From positions 52,344 through 116,343 of the forward strand of contig JAGAPC010000003.1 of NCBI GenBank assembly GCA_017623475.1: DNA of 64,000 bases. Direction: 5' to 3'. Shown here piece by piece: positions 8,631 through 17,631 of this stretch. The DNA is from Clostridia bacterium (GTDB lineage: Bacteria > Bacillota > Clostridia > Oscillospirales > UBA644). Under the pieces are notes generated by a model that saw only the letters and a program-made list of their open reading frames with translations, was not told where the DNA came from and made no database searches. The position numbers and the translations under genes are program-made. The first letter of the stretch is position 1, and each line of letters starts with the position of its first letter.

Positions 8631-10595
8631 ATGTCGAACGAAAAAAAGACCTTTTACATCACTACCCCGATCTATTATACCTCGGGGCATCTTCACATCG
8701 GCAACTCTTATACCACCGTTGCCGCCGATACGATGGCTCGCTATAAGCGAATGTGCGGATACGACGTGATGATGCTCACCGGCACCGACGAGCACGGTCA
8801 AAAGGTGGAGCGTAAGGCGCAAGAGGCAGGGAAGACCCCCAAGGAATTCACCGATGAGATCGTTGCGGATATCAAAAATATCTGGGAGGTTCTCGGAATT
8901 CATTACGATAAATTCATTCGTACCTCCGACGATTATCACGTTGCCGCCGTACAAAAAATTTATCAGGAGCTTTACGATAAAGGCGAGATCTATAAGAGCG
9001 AATACGAAGGACACTATTGCTCCCCCTGTGAATCCTTTTGGACCGAATCCCAGCTGGTGGACGGAAAATGTCCCGATTGCGGCCGTCCGGTCGAAAAGGC
9101 AAAGGAGGAAAGCTATTTCTTCCGTCTTTCCAAATACCAGGATCGGTTGATCGAGCTTTTGGAAAATAATCCCGGCTTGCTGCAGCCCGAAGCCCGCGCC
9201 GCGGAAATGATCAACAATTTCCTCAAGCCCGGCTTGAAGGATCTTTGCGTTTCCCGCACCACCATCAAATGGGGCGTTCCTCTGCCCTTTGACGAACGGC
9301 ACGTTGCCTACGTCTGGATCGACGCTCTTTCCAATTATCTGACCGCCCTGGGCTACAAGTCCGACGACGACGGTCTGATGAAAAAATATTGGCCTGCCGA
9401 CATTCATCTGGTTGGTAAGGACATCGTCCGCTTCCATACCATTATTTGGTTTGCGGTTTTGATGGCGCTTGACGTGGAACTGCCCAAGCAGGTTTACGGT
9501 CACGGCTGGCTGCAGATGAACGGAGACAAGGTTTCCAAGAGTAAGGCGTCCGGTGCCGCCTGCATCGTGGATCCCATCTTCCTTGCAGAGCATTTCGGAA
9601 AAGACGCCGTCCGTTATTTCCTTCTTCGGGAAATGCCCTTCGGCTCTGACGGAGAATATACCTACGACGGCTTGATGAACCGCATCAACGCGGATCTTGC
9701 CAACGATTTGGGGAACTTAGTCTCCCGTTCCACGGCGATGGCAGTCAAGTATTTTGACGGAAAAATTCCCGCCGCCCGGGTTTCCGAGCCGGTGGACGAA
9801 GAACTGTTGTCTCTTACCAAAACCGTCGGCGCAAGCGCGAAGCCTTACATGGAAGCCATGTCCTTCTCCCTTGCGTTGACCGAAATCTTCAAGCTGGTTT
9901 CCCGCGCAAACAAATATATCGACGAGACGGCGCCCTGGGCTTTGGCAAAGGATCCGGAAAAATCCGACCGCCTTGCCACCGTCCTTGCCAATCTCTTTGA
10001 AGCAATCCGCGTGATTTCCAATCTTCTGATTCCCTTCATGCCCGATACCTGCGAAAAGATCCTTTCCTGCATCGGTGCTTCCGCCGTTGCCTGGGATTCT
10101 TGCGCGCAAGAGGGATGTCTGTCCGGCGAAATTGCCGTTTCGCCCTGTGAGGCATTGTTCCCCCGCATTGACGTGAAAAAGGAACTTTCCGCCGTCGGCT
10201 TGGGGGAAGACACCCCCGCGGAAAAGCCTGCAAAGAAAGAGAAAAAGAAGAAATCCTCCGAGCCCTCTCCCGCCGCGGAAATCGGAATTGAGGATTTTCT
10301 GAACGTGGATCTTTCCGTTGCAAAGGTTTTGGAATGTGAAGCCGTTGAAAACAGTGAAAAGCTGCTCAAGCTGAAGGTCACCTTCGGCAACGAGGAACGG
10401 CAGATCGTTTCCGGAATTGCAAAGGCTTACGCCCCCGCCGACCTGATCGGTCATAACGTCGTTGTTGTCAAAAATCTGAAGCCCGCCGTCATTTTCGGGC
10501 TGGAAAGCTTCGGTATGATCCTGGCTTCCGGTCAAGGCGAAAACATTCACGTTATGTTTGCCGACGAATCCAATCCCGGCGACCGCATCCGCTGA
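8631..10595 (+). CDS. metG: Methionine-tRNA ligase with C-terminal tRNA-binding domain
   Basis: Class I aminoacyl-tRNA synthetase charging tRNA-Met. In its 654 residues, the HIGH-type motif HLHIG is at 20-24, and the KMSKS loop appears as KVSKS at about 300-304. A zinc-knuckle pair (CSPC, then CPDC) lies between about residues 127 and 150. An alpha-helical anticodon-binding region spans 370-500, then a Lys/Glu-rich linker (530-545) leads to an OB-fold tRNA-binding domain (551-654) ending SFGMILASGQGENIHV. This is the long form common in Bacillota. AGGAGG precedes the ATG. A terminator directly follows, before tatD. Confidence 0.97.
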   Translation: MSNEKKTFYITTPIYYTSGHLHIGNSYTTVAADTMARYKRMCGYDVMMLTGTDEHGQKVERKAQEAGKTPKEFTDEIVADIKNIWEVLGIHYDKFIRTSDDYHVAAVQKIYQELYDKGEIYKSEYEGHYCSPCESFWTESQLVDGKCPDCGRPVEKAKEESYFFRLSKYQDRLIELLENNPGLLQPEARAAEMINNFLKPGLKDLCVSRTTIKWGVPLPFDERHVAYVWIDALSNYLTALGYKSDDDGLMKKYWPADIHLVGKDIVRFHTIIWFAVLMALDVELPKQVYGHGWLQMNGDKVSKSKASGAACIVDPIFLAEHFGKDAVRYFLLREMPFGSDGEYTYDGLMNRINADLANDLGNLVSRSTAMAVKYFDGKIPAARVSEPVDEELLSLTKTVGASAKPYMEAMSFSLALTEIFKLVSRANKYIDETAPWALAKDPEKSDRLATVLANLFEAIRVISNLLIPFMPDTCEKILSCIGASAVAWDSCAQEGCLSGEIAVSPCEALFPRIDVKKELSAVGLGEDTPAEKPAKKEKKKKSSEPSPAAEIGIEDFLNVDLSVAKVLECEAVENSEKLLKLKVTFGNEERQIVSGIAKAYAPADLIGHNVVVVKNLKPAVIFGLESFGMILASGQGENIHVMFADESNPGDRIR

Positions 10596-10603
10596 TATTT
10601 TTT

Positions 10604-10628
10604 AGGAAGGACCTTTTCGGTCCTTCCT
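10604..10628 (+). terminator. Intrinsic terminator between metG and tatD
   Basis: A perfect 10-bp stem, AGGAAGGACC with GGTCCTTCCT, and a TTTTC loop, followed by TTTTCTG. It ends 14 bases before the tatD start, so tatD is reached only by readthrough or from a promoter I do not see. Confidence 0.85.
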
Positions 10629-10642
10629 TTTCTGAGGTTATT

Positions 10643-11410
10643 ATGTTATTTGATTCTCACGCACATCTCGACGATAAAGCCTTCGATGAAGACAGGGAAG
10701 ACCTGATCGCATCGTTGCCCTCCCACGGCGTTTCCCACCTGTTGATTCCCGGCTCTTCTCTGGAATCTTCCCGAAAAGCGCAATCGATCGCCCAAGCCCA
10801 TCCGAATATCTATTTTGCCGCAGGGGTTCATCCGGGGGAGATCCTTTCCATGGAATACGAGGATATTGATCGGATCTCCGCCCTTGCCTCCGACCCGAAA
10901 TGCGTTGCCATCGGCGAGATCGGTCTGGACTTTTATTGGGAAAAGGATCCCGTCGTCCGAGACACGCAGCGCTATTGGCTTCAGCAGCAGCTTCGCCTTG
11001 CCTTCGAGCTGGGAAAACCGGTCGTCATCCACGATCGGGAAGCCCATCAGGAGTGCTTTGACGCCGTCCGTAACGCCGGAGTACAGGGCGTTTTTCACTG
11101 TTATTCCTCCTCGGCGGAGATGGCGGTGGAATTGGTCAAGATCGGCTTTTACTGTTCCTTTACCGGGGTCGTAACCTATCAGGGAGCAAAAAAATCCCTT
11201 CGCGCCATCGAGGCGTTGCCCTTGGAACGGATTCTGATTGAAACCGATTCCCCCTACCTCGCCCCGGTTCCTTTGCAGAAAGAGCGCAACGATCCACGAC
11301 ACGTCCGCGCCGTCGCTGAGACGATCGCCGCCGTCAAAAAGATTCCTTTCGACGAGGTCGCACGGGTTACGAGGGAAAATGCCGCCCGTTTATTCCGTAT
11401 AAATCTGTGA
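10643..11410 (+). CDS. tatD: TatD family metal-dependent deoxyribonuclease
   Basis: TIM-barrel hydrolase of the TatD/YcfH family, acting on DNA 3' ends or D-amino-acyl substrates depending on member. It has 255 residues. Metal ligands are recognisable: the N-terminal FDSHAHLDD (H6, H8), the Glu in AIGEIGLDFYW, the His in VIHDREAH, the His in VFHCYSS, and the Asp in LIETDSPYLAP. It follows metG, as in many Bacillota (metS-yabD). A GAGG site precedes the ATG. Confidence 0.95.
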   Translation: MLFDSHAHLDDKAFDEDREDLIASLPSHGVSHLLIPGSSLESSRKAQSIAQAHPNIYFAAGVHPGEILSMEYEDIDRISALASDPKCVAIGEIGLDFYWEKDPVVRDTQRYWLQQQLRLAFELGKPVVIHDREAHQECFDAVRNAGVQGVFHCYSSSAEMAVELVKIGFYCSFTGVVTYQGAKKSLRAIEALPLERILIETDSPYLAPVPLQKERNDPRHVRAVAETIAAVKKIPFDEVARVTRENAARLFRINL

Positions 11411-11501
11411 CAAAATAAAATCAAAAGAGTTTAAAAAATATGAAATTTCAAATATTTTACCGTTAAATATGTCTTTTTTATGAAGATTGTATTGTGAAAA
11501 C
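11411..11501. other. AT-rich intergenic region after tatD
   Basis: Very AT-rich. It holds a weak imperfect palindrome (about 11443-11466, AAAATAT against ATATTTT) that might end the tatD transcript; there is no convincing GC-rich terminator. Confidence 0.3.
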
Positions 11502-11530
11502 TTGCGTTTTCCATATTATTATGGTATAAT
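11502..11530 (+). promoter_or_regulatory. Promoter of the rimP-nusA-infB-ribF operon
   Basis: TTGCGT (11502-11507), an exact 17-base spacer, and TATAAT (11525-11530). Transcription should start near 11537, giving a leader of about 67 bases. Confidence 0.8.
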
Positions 11531-11536
11531 GATTTG

Positions 11537-11565
11537 CGAAGAGCGGAAGTTGTTTCCGCTCTTCG
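11537..11565 (+). promoter_or_regulatory. 12-bp leader hairpin upstream of rimP
   Basis: A perfect stem, CGAAGAGCGGAA with TTCCGCTCTTCG, and a 5-base loop. It is followed by AGTTTTG, which makes it terminator-like with a short U tract. It begins at about the predicted +1. It could be a 5' stability hairpin or an attenuator; feedback by NusA on its own operon would fit but is only inferred. Confidence 0.6.
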
Positions 11566-11603
11566 AGTTTTGTACGGAGAACCTCTCCGGAAAGGATGAG
11601 ATT

Positions 11604-12059
11604 ATGGCGGTTGCCGACGTTGTAAAACCCTTGGTTCTGCCCATTACGGAGGAGCAAGGACTGATTCTTTGGGACGTTGAATTCGTCAAAGAAGGATCCG
11701 AGTATTTTTTGCGTGTCTATATTGACCGGGAAGAAGGCGGGATCGGAATTGACGACTGTGAAGCGGTGTCCCGTGCGTTAGATCCGATTCTGGACGAGGC
11801 GGATCCCATTTCCCAAAGCTATCATTTGGAAATTTGTTCTGCCGGACTGATTCGGGATCTGAAAACGACCGAGCACATCCGTCGCTTTCTCGGGTACGAG
11901 GCGGAGGTTCGTCTTTATAAAGGCGAAGGGGATCTTCCCAAAAAGTTCTCGGCGCGTCTCGACGCCGTCACCGAGGAAATCCTCACCGTAACCGTCGGGG
12001 ATCAAACCTATTCCCTCGAACGGAAATCTATTTCGAAAATAAAAATTGACTTGATATAA
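11604..12059 (+). CDS. rimP: Ribosome maturation factor RimP
   Basis: A 151-residue factor needed for 30S subunit maturation. The N-terminal domain (1-80) has the family segment VEFVKEGSEYFLRVYIDRE and DDCEAVSRALDPILDE. The linker LEICSAGLIRDLKTTEHI is a variant of the usual SPGLDRPL motif, and the C-terminal SH3-like barrel ends LERKSISKIKIDLI. The ATG at 11604 is chosen because GGAAAGGATGAG precedes it and conservation begins there; the open frame extends upstream but would begin inside the leader hairpin region. First gene of the operon. Confidence 0.95.
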   Translation: MAVADVVKPLVLPITEEQGLILWDVEFVKEGSEYFLRVYIDREEGGIGIDDCEAVSRALDPILDEADPISQSYHLEICSAGLIRDLKTTEHIRRFLGYEAEVRLYKGEGDLPKKFSARLDAVTEEILTVTVGDQTYSLERKSISKIKIDLI

Positions 12060-12077
12060 ACGGAGGTAAACAGGAAA

Positions 12078-13109
12078 ATGAACGAAGAATTTTACAAAGC
12101 CCTCGCCCTGCTTCAGCAGGAAAAGGGAATTCCCCAGAAGTATATGCTTGAAAAGATCCGTGCCGCCATCGCGTCTGCGGTCAAGCGGGATCGGAGCGTT
12201 CCTGCGGAAAACGTTGACGTGGTCTTCGACGAAACCAAGAAAACCATCAGCGTTTTCATTAAGCGCTTGGTCGTCGATACGGTGGAGGATCCCGCCATTG
12301 AAATTTCCGTGGAGGAAGCCCGCACCGTTTCTGCAAAATATCAGCTGGGCGATTACGTCCGTGACGAGGTTGATCCCGCCACCGTCGGCCGTATTGCCGC
12401 AAAGGTCGGGAAAAACGTCATCGTTCAGGGGATCAACGAAGCCGTCAACGGTTCTCTGATCAACGAATTTGAAGGTCAAAAGGGCACGATCGTTACCGGT
12501 ACGGTAGATCGCGTGGACGAATTTAACCGTGTGGTTTATCTGAACATCAACGGCTATTCCTTGCCCCTGAATCTTCGGGATCAGATCCCCGGGGAAACCT
12601 TCCGGGACGGCGATCACGTCAAGGTCTGCGTTTCGGATATCCGCCGCAACGCCAAGAGCCAGGAGATCGTCCTGTCCAGAACCAACGCGGAGTTCCTTCG
12701 CCGTTTGTTCCAGGTTGAAATCCCCGAGGTTGCCGACGGGACCGTCCGCGTTATGGCGATCTCCCGGGAGGCAGGCTCTCGCTCGAAGGTAGCCGTTTGG
12801 TCCAAAAACCCCGACGTCGATCCCGTAGGCGCTTGCATCGGACCCAAGCAGATGCGTATCAATTCCATTCTCTCCGAATTGCACGGAGAGCGCATCGACC
12901 TGATCAAGTACAGCCCCGATCCGGAAGAATTTATCGTTTCAGCCCTTTCTCCCGCTTCGGTTCGTATTATCGAAATCAACAAAAACGATCGCACCTGCCG
13001 TGTTGCCGTTGCCGCCGATCAGCTTTCTCTTGCCATCGGTAAGACCGGACAAAACGTTCGCCTTGCAGCAGGTTTGACCAATTATCACATTGATATTGTG
13101 GCGGAATAA
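12078..13109 (+). CDS. nusA: Transcription termination/antitermination factor NusA
   Basis: RNA polymerase-binding factor of 343 residues, the normal Bacillota length without the C-terminal acidic repeats of proteobacteria. The N-terminal RNAP-binding domain spans about 1-125, the S1 domain about 132-200 (KGTIVTGTVDRVDEFNRVVY), and two KH domains about 205-343 (GACIGPKQMRINSILSEL; LAIGKTGQNVRLAAGLT). An AGGTAAACAGG-type site precedes the ATG. The order rimP-nusA-ylxR-ylxQ-infB is conserved. Confidence 0.97.
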   Translation: MNEEFYKALALLQQEKGIPQKYMLEKIRAAIASAVKRDRSVPAENVDVVFDETKKTISVFIKRLVVDTVEDPAIEISVEEARTVSAKYQLGDYVRDEVDPATVGRIAAKVGKNVIVQGINEAVNGSLINEFEGQKGTIVTGTVDRVDEFNRVVYLNINGYSLPLNLRDQIPGETFRDGDHVKVCVSDIRRNAKSQEIVLSRTNAEFLRRLFQVEIPEVADGTVRVMAISREAGSRSKVAVWSKNPDVDPVGACIGPKQMRINSILSELHGERIDLIKYSPDPEEFIVSALSPASVRIIEINKNDRTCRVAVAADQLSLAIGKTGQNVRLAAGLTNYHIDIVAE

Positions 13110-13112
13110 GAA

Positions 13113-13400
13113 ATGAAAAAAAATATCCGGCAAAAAGGAGCAATGATTCGGATGTGCGCATCCTGCGGGCTGCGTTCCCGAAAGGATGAAACCGACTACA
13201 TCCGTATCGTATTGCCTAAGGGAGGAAATCCTTTCATTGATCGGGAGGGAACTGCCCCCGGACGGGGCGCGTACCTTTGCCGCAATCAGGATTGCGTCCG
13301 CAAGGTGTGTAAAACCCGCCGGCTTTCCCACTTATTGCGTGGGACGATTCCCGAAACTCTTTACGAAGAGCTTCGTCGGGAGGTGGGCTTGGATGGATAA
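13113..13400 (+). CDS. rnpM: YlxR/RnpM family RNA-binding protein
   Basis: A 95-residue basic protein of the YlxR family, known in Bacillus subtilis to bind the RNase P RNA and modulate RNase P. The CASCG motif near residue 15, PGRGAYLC at 49-56 and CVRKVCKTRRLSHLLR are family marks. The ATG at 13113 lies 3 bases after nusA; an inner ATG at 13143 has AAGGAG only two bases away, so the outer start is kept with some doubt. The last codons overlap the ylxQ start. Confidence 0.88.
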   Translation: MKKNIRQKGAMIRMCASCGLRSRKDETDYIRIVLPKGGNPFIDREGTAPGRGAYLCRNQDCVRKVCKTRRLSHLLRGTIPETLYEELRREVGLDG

Positions 13401-13695
13401 AAATTTCCTCTCCACCTTGGGACTTGCCCGCAGGGCGGGAAAGCTTCTTTTGGGTGTGGAATCAATTCAAAAATACCGTAAGCCCGTAGCGCTTCTGATC
13501 TATGCGTCAGACGCTTCCCCCCGGGTAAAGCGTTCCTTATCGGGACGGACGGAGCCATTCCTGTCGCCGGAATTGACGAAAGAACAACTTGGTCGTGCCG
13601 TAGGGTGCAAAGAGGCCGCCGTGATTGCGGTCACCGACGCCGGCTTTGCCGGTATGATTCGGAATAAATTGGAACTGCAGGAGGAGAACGCATGA
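13393..13695 (+). CDS. ylxQ: L7Ae-family RNA-binding protein (YlxQ-like)
   Basis: A 100-residue member of the ribosomal L7Ae/L30e/S12e family, which binds kink-turn RNA. The start [24 protein letters not shown] is typical. The ATG at 13393 has GGGAGGTGGG upstream and overlaps the end of ylxR in another frame; its stop overlaps the infB ATG (ATGA). Function in this position is not established; a ribosomal or RNase P-related role is inferred from family and neighbours. Confidence 0.88.
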   Translation: MDKNFLSTLGLARRAGKLLLGVESIQKYRKPVALLIYASDASPRVKRSLSGRTEPFLSPELTKEQLGRAVGCKEAAVIAVTDAGFAGMIRNKLELQEENA

Positions 13696-16283
13696 GTTTG
13701 TATCAGAAATACCGCATCCGTGAGATGGGGAAAGATTTCAATATGAAGCCTCAGGACATTATGTCCTTGTTGGAGGCTCGTTTCGGGGAAGCCCCCGCAA
13801 ATCAACAGGCGGTTTTGACCGCGGATCAGTTGAACTATCTGTTCGACTATTTCATTCAGAAAAATCAAATTCCTTCCCTGGCGCTTTATTTTCAGGCGTA
13901 TCAGGGGCAAGAGCCTTACGCCGTAAAGCAACGCCGTGCGAAGCAGGAACGGGAGGCGAAGGAAGCGGAGGAACGCAAGAAGGCAGAAGAAGCCGCCGCC
14001 AAGGAAGAGGCGCGCCGTCAAGCGGAAGCCGCGAAGAAGAAGGCGGAGGCCGACGCTGCAAGAAAAGCGGCGGAGGAAGCCCAAAAGCAAAAGGAAATGG
14101 AAGCCAAAAAGGCAGAAGCCGCCGCAAAGAAAGCGGAGGAAGAAGCCGCCAAAAAGGCCGCCGCAGACGCCCGCCGTCAACAACAGACGAAGAAGCCCGC
14201 CTCCAAGCGCGACAATCTGAAGCGGGTGGAATTCCCCGCAAAGAAAGAGGATGCCAAGGGCAGCGTCAATATCGTTTCCGGGGAAGACAATCGCTCCGGA
14301 TACGGCCGTGACGTTATGGTCGTTGACACCCGCAACGCCGCAGACTTTAACCAAGCGAAGTACGATTCCCGTCTGGACGATATCGTTGGAAATCGCGGCA
14401 ATCGGGATTACGGCAAGAGCAAGCAAAAGATCAACAAGAAAAATAATAAAAAGCAGAACTTCCGCAGTAAAAAGGAAGACGAACAGGCAAAGCTGAAGCG
14501 GATGGAGCAGTACGAAAAAGACAAGAAGAAGCACCTGAGCAACGTGGTTCTTCCCGAAAGTCTTTCGGTCAGCGAGCTTTCCGCAAAACTACGCACCACC
14601 AACGTAGAAGTCGTGAAAAAGCTGATGGAGCTGGGGATTATGGCAAGCGCCTCCCAGATCATCGACTACGATACTGCCGCCCTGGTCGCGGAAGAATTGG
14701 GCGCAAAGGTCAGCAAGGAAGTCGTTATCACCATTGAAGAGCAGCTGTTCAACGATCACGAGGACGAAGCCTCCGAATTGGAAACCCGTCCCCCCGTCGT
14801 CGTCGTTATGGGACACGTTGACCACGGAAAAACCTCTCTTCTGGACGCTATCCGTAACACCAACGTCACCGCCGGAGAAGCCGGTGGGATTACCCAGCAT
14901 ATCGGTGCGTACAGCATTCACGTTAACGATCACGACATAACCTTCCTCGACACCCCCGGTCACGCCGCCTTTACCGCTATGCGTGCCCGCGGTGCGATGG
15001 TCACCGACGTTGCGATTATCGTAGTTGCCGCCGACGACGGCATCATGCCTCAGACCGTCGAGGCGATCAACCACGCAAAAGCGGCAAATGTTCCCATTAT
15101 CGTTGCCGTAAATAAAATGGATAAACCCACCGCAAACTATGACCGTGTTCTTCAGGCGTTGACCGAATACGAGCTGGTTCCCGAGGAATGGGGCGGCGAT
15201 ACGATCTGCGTTCCCGTTTCCGCCGTAAAGCACGAGGGAATCGATCAGCTGTTGGAAATGATTCTTCTCGTTTCCGAGGTTGCAGATCTGAAAGCCAACC
15301 CCAACCGGGAAGCAAAGGGTACGGTTATCGAAGCGAAATTGGATAAGGGCCGCGACCCCGTTGCCTCGGTGTTGATCAGCAACGGTACGCTCCACGCCGG
15401 AGACGTTTTGGTTGCCGGTGCTTCCGTCGGTCGCGTTCGGGTTATGACCAACGACAAGGGAATGCGGATCAAGGAAGCCGGTCCCTCCACCCCCGTGGAA
15501 ATTATCGGTCTTTCCGACGTTCCCGCCGCCGGAGATCAGTTTGAAGTGGTCAAGGATGAAAAGATGGCGCGCGAGCTGGTCGAAAAACGCAAATTCGAGC
15601 GAAAGCAAGAAACCTTCCAGGATCGGGCAAAGGTTTCCCTCGACGAATTGTTCTCTCAAATTCAGACCGGAGACGTCAAGACGCTGAATCTGATCGTCAA
15701 AGCCGACGTTCAAGGCTCCGTCGAAGCCGTCCGTTCTTCTCTTCTGAAGCTTTCCAACGATGAGGTAAAGGTCAAGGTCATTCACAACGCCGTCGGCGCG
15801 ATTACCGAATCTGACGTGATGCTTGCCCAGGCGTCCAACGCCATTATTATCGGCTTTAACGTCCGTCCCGACGGCAACGTTCGTTCCCAGGCGGAAAAGG
15901 AAAAGGTCGATATCCGTCTCTACCGCATCATCTACGATTGCCTGGAAGAAATGGAAGCCGCCATGAAGGGGATGCTTGCCCCCAAATTTACCGAAAACCT
16001 TCTCGGTCATGCAGAGGTCCGTCAGACCTTCCGCGTGTCCGGCGTCGGTACGATCTGCGGCTGCTACGTCAAGGACGGAAAGATCGTCCGTACCGCCTCG
16101 GTTCGTCTGATTCGGGACGGAATCGTGGTTTACGAAGGAAAGATCGACTCTCTGAAACGCTTCAAAGACGACGCGAAGGAAGTTGCCGAGGGCTTTGAAT
16201 GCGGTATCGGATTGGATAAATTTAACGATGTTAAGGAAGGCGACGTCATCGAAGCCTACCTTATGGAAGAGGTCAAGAACTGA
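13692..16283 (+). CDS. infB: Translation initiation factor IF-2
   Basis: GTPase that brings fMet-tRNA to the 30S subunit. It has 863 residues. An N-terminal helical domain (1-75) is followed by a low-complexity Ala/Glu/Lys/Arg-rich coiled linker (about 80-180) and a basic region. A second IF2N-type domain (about 285-345) starts at [14 protein letters not shown]. The G domain (about 365-535) carries [17 protein letters not shown] and NKMD, followed by domains II, III and the fMet-tRNA-binding domain ending IEAYLMEE. It overlaps ylxQ by four bases, so translation is coupled. Confidence 0.98.
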   Translation: MSLYQKYRIREMGKDFNMKPQDIMSLLEARFGEAPANQQAVLTADQLNYLFDYFIQKNQIPSLALYFQAYQGQEPYAVKQRRAKQEREAKEAEERKKAEEAAAKEEARRQAEAAKKKAEADAARKAAEEAQKQKEMEAKKAEAAAKKAEEEAAKKAAADARRQQQTKKPASKRDNLKRVEFPAKKEDAKGSVNIVSGEDNRSGYGRDVMVVDTRNAADFNQAKYDSRLDDIVGNRGNRDYGKSKQKINKKNNKKQNFRSKKEDEQAKLKRMEQYEKDKKKHLSNVVLPESLSVSELSAKLRTTNVEVVKKLMELGIMASASQIIDYDTAALVAEELGAKVSKEVVITIEEQLFNDHEDEASELETRPPVVVVMGHVDHGKTSLLDAIRNTNVTAGEAGGITQHIGAYSIHVNDHDITFLDTPGHAAFTAMRARGAMVTDVAIIVVAADDGIMPQTVEAINHAKAANVPIIVAVNKMDKPTANYDRVLQALTEYELVPEEWGGDTICVPVSAVKHEGIDQLLEMILLVSEVADLKANPNREAKGTVIEAKLDKGRDPVASVLISNGTLHAGDVLVAGASVGRVRVMTNDKGMRIKEAGPSTPVEIIGLSDVPAAGDQFEVVKDEKMARELVEKRKFERKQETFQDRAKVSLDELFSQIQTGDVKTLNLIVKADVQGSVEAVRSSLLKLSNDEVKVKVIHNAVGAITESDVMLAQASNAIIIGFNVRPDGNVRSQAEKEKVDIRLYRIIYDCLEEMEAAMKGMLAPKFTENLLGHAEVRQTFRVSGVGTICGCYVKDGKIVRTASVRLIRDGIVVYEGKIDSLKRFKDDAKEVAEGFECGIGLDKFNDVKEGDVIEAYLMEEVKN

Positions 16284-16304
16284 TCTCTTTCCGGAAAGGA
16301 TCTT

Positions 16305-16655
16305 ATGGGATCGAATTTTAAGCAAAACCGTGTCAACGAGGAGATCAAACGTTCCGTCGCTTCGATCCTTTCGGAGGTAAAGGACCCCCGAATTCCTCCC
16401 ATGCCCACGGTGGTATCTGTGGACGTGTCCGGGGACTTGAAATATGCGAAAATCTACCTTAGCTTTCTTGGAAATTACGATGAGGCAGAGGTTCGCAAAG
16501 GTCTGAAGGCGTGCGCAGGATACGTGCGCCGTCGGATCGGAGAAACGGTACGGATGCGCAATACCCCCGAGCCGATCTTTATTCTGGATCGGTCTCTTGA
16601 GCAAGGAATCCGTATCAACGAAATTCTCAAAAATCTTGAAAACGGAAACGACTGA
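16305..16655 (+). CDS. rbfA: Ribosome-binding factor A
   Basis: A 116-residue KH-like cold-shock and 30S maturation factor. The pattern INEEIKRSVASILSEVKDPRI is close to the family N-terminus; the middle VSVDVSGDLKYAKIYLSFLG and C-terminal EPIFILDRSLEQGIRINEIL complete it. A GGAAAGGAT ribosome binding site precedes the ATG. It sits between infB and nrnA as in Bacillus. Confidence 0.96.
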   Translation: MGSNFKQNRVNEEIKRSVASILSEVKDPRIPPMPTVVSVDVSGDLKYAKIYLSFLGNYDEAEVRKGLKACAGYVRRRIGETVRMRNTPEPIFILDRSLEQGIRINEILKNLENGND

Positions 16656-16656
16656 T

Positions 16657-17631
16657 ATGAACGAAGCCTATCTTACTGCCTTCCGGGAACTGATGTCTAT
16701 GGACGACGTTCTCATCCTGGTGCATCGAAATCCGGACGGCGACTGTCTCGGCACTGCCTTTGCCTTAAAGCGTGCCTTTGAAAATCTCGGTCGCCGGGTC
16801 TGCGTTGCCGCAACCGGAACCGTAGATCGGAACTTGCGGGATATTACCGACGGTGCGGAAGAGTTAAAGCCCACGTTTTTGCCTTCCGCCATCGTCTCCG
16901 TGGACGTTGCGACGCAACCGATGTTAGGTCCCGATCTGGCTTGTTACGCCGATACGGTGGATTATAATATCGACCACCACTATACGAATACGGAATACGC
17001 CCGGAACAATATCGTCTTTGGCTCCGCTTCTTCGGCGGGGGAGGTTCTTTTTGACCTTTTCCGTGCCTGCGACGTGGAAATCGACGACGTTATGGCGGAA
17101 AAGCTTTACGCCGCCATCGCCTTTGATACCGGTTGCTTCCGTTATTCCAACACCACCGCCCATACCCACGAGGTCACCGCGGAATTATTGAAGTATTCCT
17201 TCGACGCTCCCGCCGTGATCCGAAAAATGTTCGATATCGTTCCCTTGCGCCAGCTGAAGCTGGAACGGGTTGCTTTGGATTCGTTGCGCCTTTATCACGA
17301 CGGAAGGGTGATTCTTCTGCCCATTACCCGAAAGATGTTGGAGGAAAACGGTGCGGAAGACGAGGACGTTTCCGGAATGGTCTCTTTGATCCGTCGGATC
17401 GAAGGGGCTGCGGTCTGCGCTACGCTGAAGGAGACCAAGGAGGGGGACGTCAAGGTTTCCCTTCGCTCTGCCGACGATATTTTTGACGTTTCTGCCGTTG
17501 CATCCGTGTTTGGCGGCGGCGGTCACGTGAAGGCGTCGGGGTGTCTGATTAAGGGTTCGATGGAGGACGCCGAACAACGGCTTCTTTCCGCCATTGAGGC
17601 GCGCTTGTGCGGTCAGGAGGACGGCGTATGA
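16657..17631 (+). CDS. nrnA: DHH/DHHA1 phosphoesterase, NrnA-like (nanoRNase/pAp phosphatase)
   Basis: Degrades 2-5 nt RNA oligomers and/or dephosphorylates 3'-phosphoadenosine 5'-phosphate. The 324 residues include metal-site motifs H23, D27 and D29 in VHRNPDGDC, an Asp in SVDVATQPM, the DHH motif IDHHYTN near 108, and an Asp in AIAFDTGCFRYSNTT. The C-terminal DHHA1 motif GGGGHVKASGC is intact. The ATG at 16657 lies one base after the rbfA stop. A longer frame upstream is rejected because it overlaps rbfA without a ribosome binding site. Confidence 0.93.
   Translation: MNEAYLTAFRELMSMDDVLILVHRNPDGDCLGTAFALKRAFENLGRRVCVAATGTVDRNLRDITDGAEELKPTFLPSAIVSVDVATQPMLGPDLACYADTVDYNIDHHYTNTEYARNNIVFGSASSAGEVLFDLFRACDVEIDDVMAEKLYAAIAFDTGCFRYSNTTAHTHEVTAELLKYSFDAPAVIRKMFDIVPLRQLKLERVALDSLRLYHDGRVILLPITRKMLEENGAEDEDVSGMVSLIRRIEGAAVCATLKETKEGDVKVSLRSADDIFDVSAVASVFGGGGHVKASGCLIKGSMEDAEQRLLSAIEARLCGQEDGV

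Noticed and set aside
8607..9593. A 328-codon minus-strand open frame over metG
   Set aside because: It shadows a gene with intact synthetase motifs and shows no recognisable domain.
13930..14230. Nucleotide repeat in infB
   Set aside because: This is the normal low-complexity Ala/Glu/Lys/Arg linker of IF-2, not a mobile or structural repeat.
14589..16604. A 671-codon open frame on the minus strand
   Set aside because: It is fully antisense to infB/rbfA, which have clear motifs. Its composition is what one expects from the reverse of a GC-biased gene, and it has no ribosome binding site.
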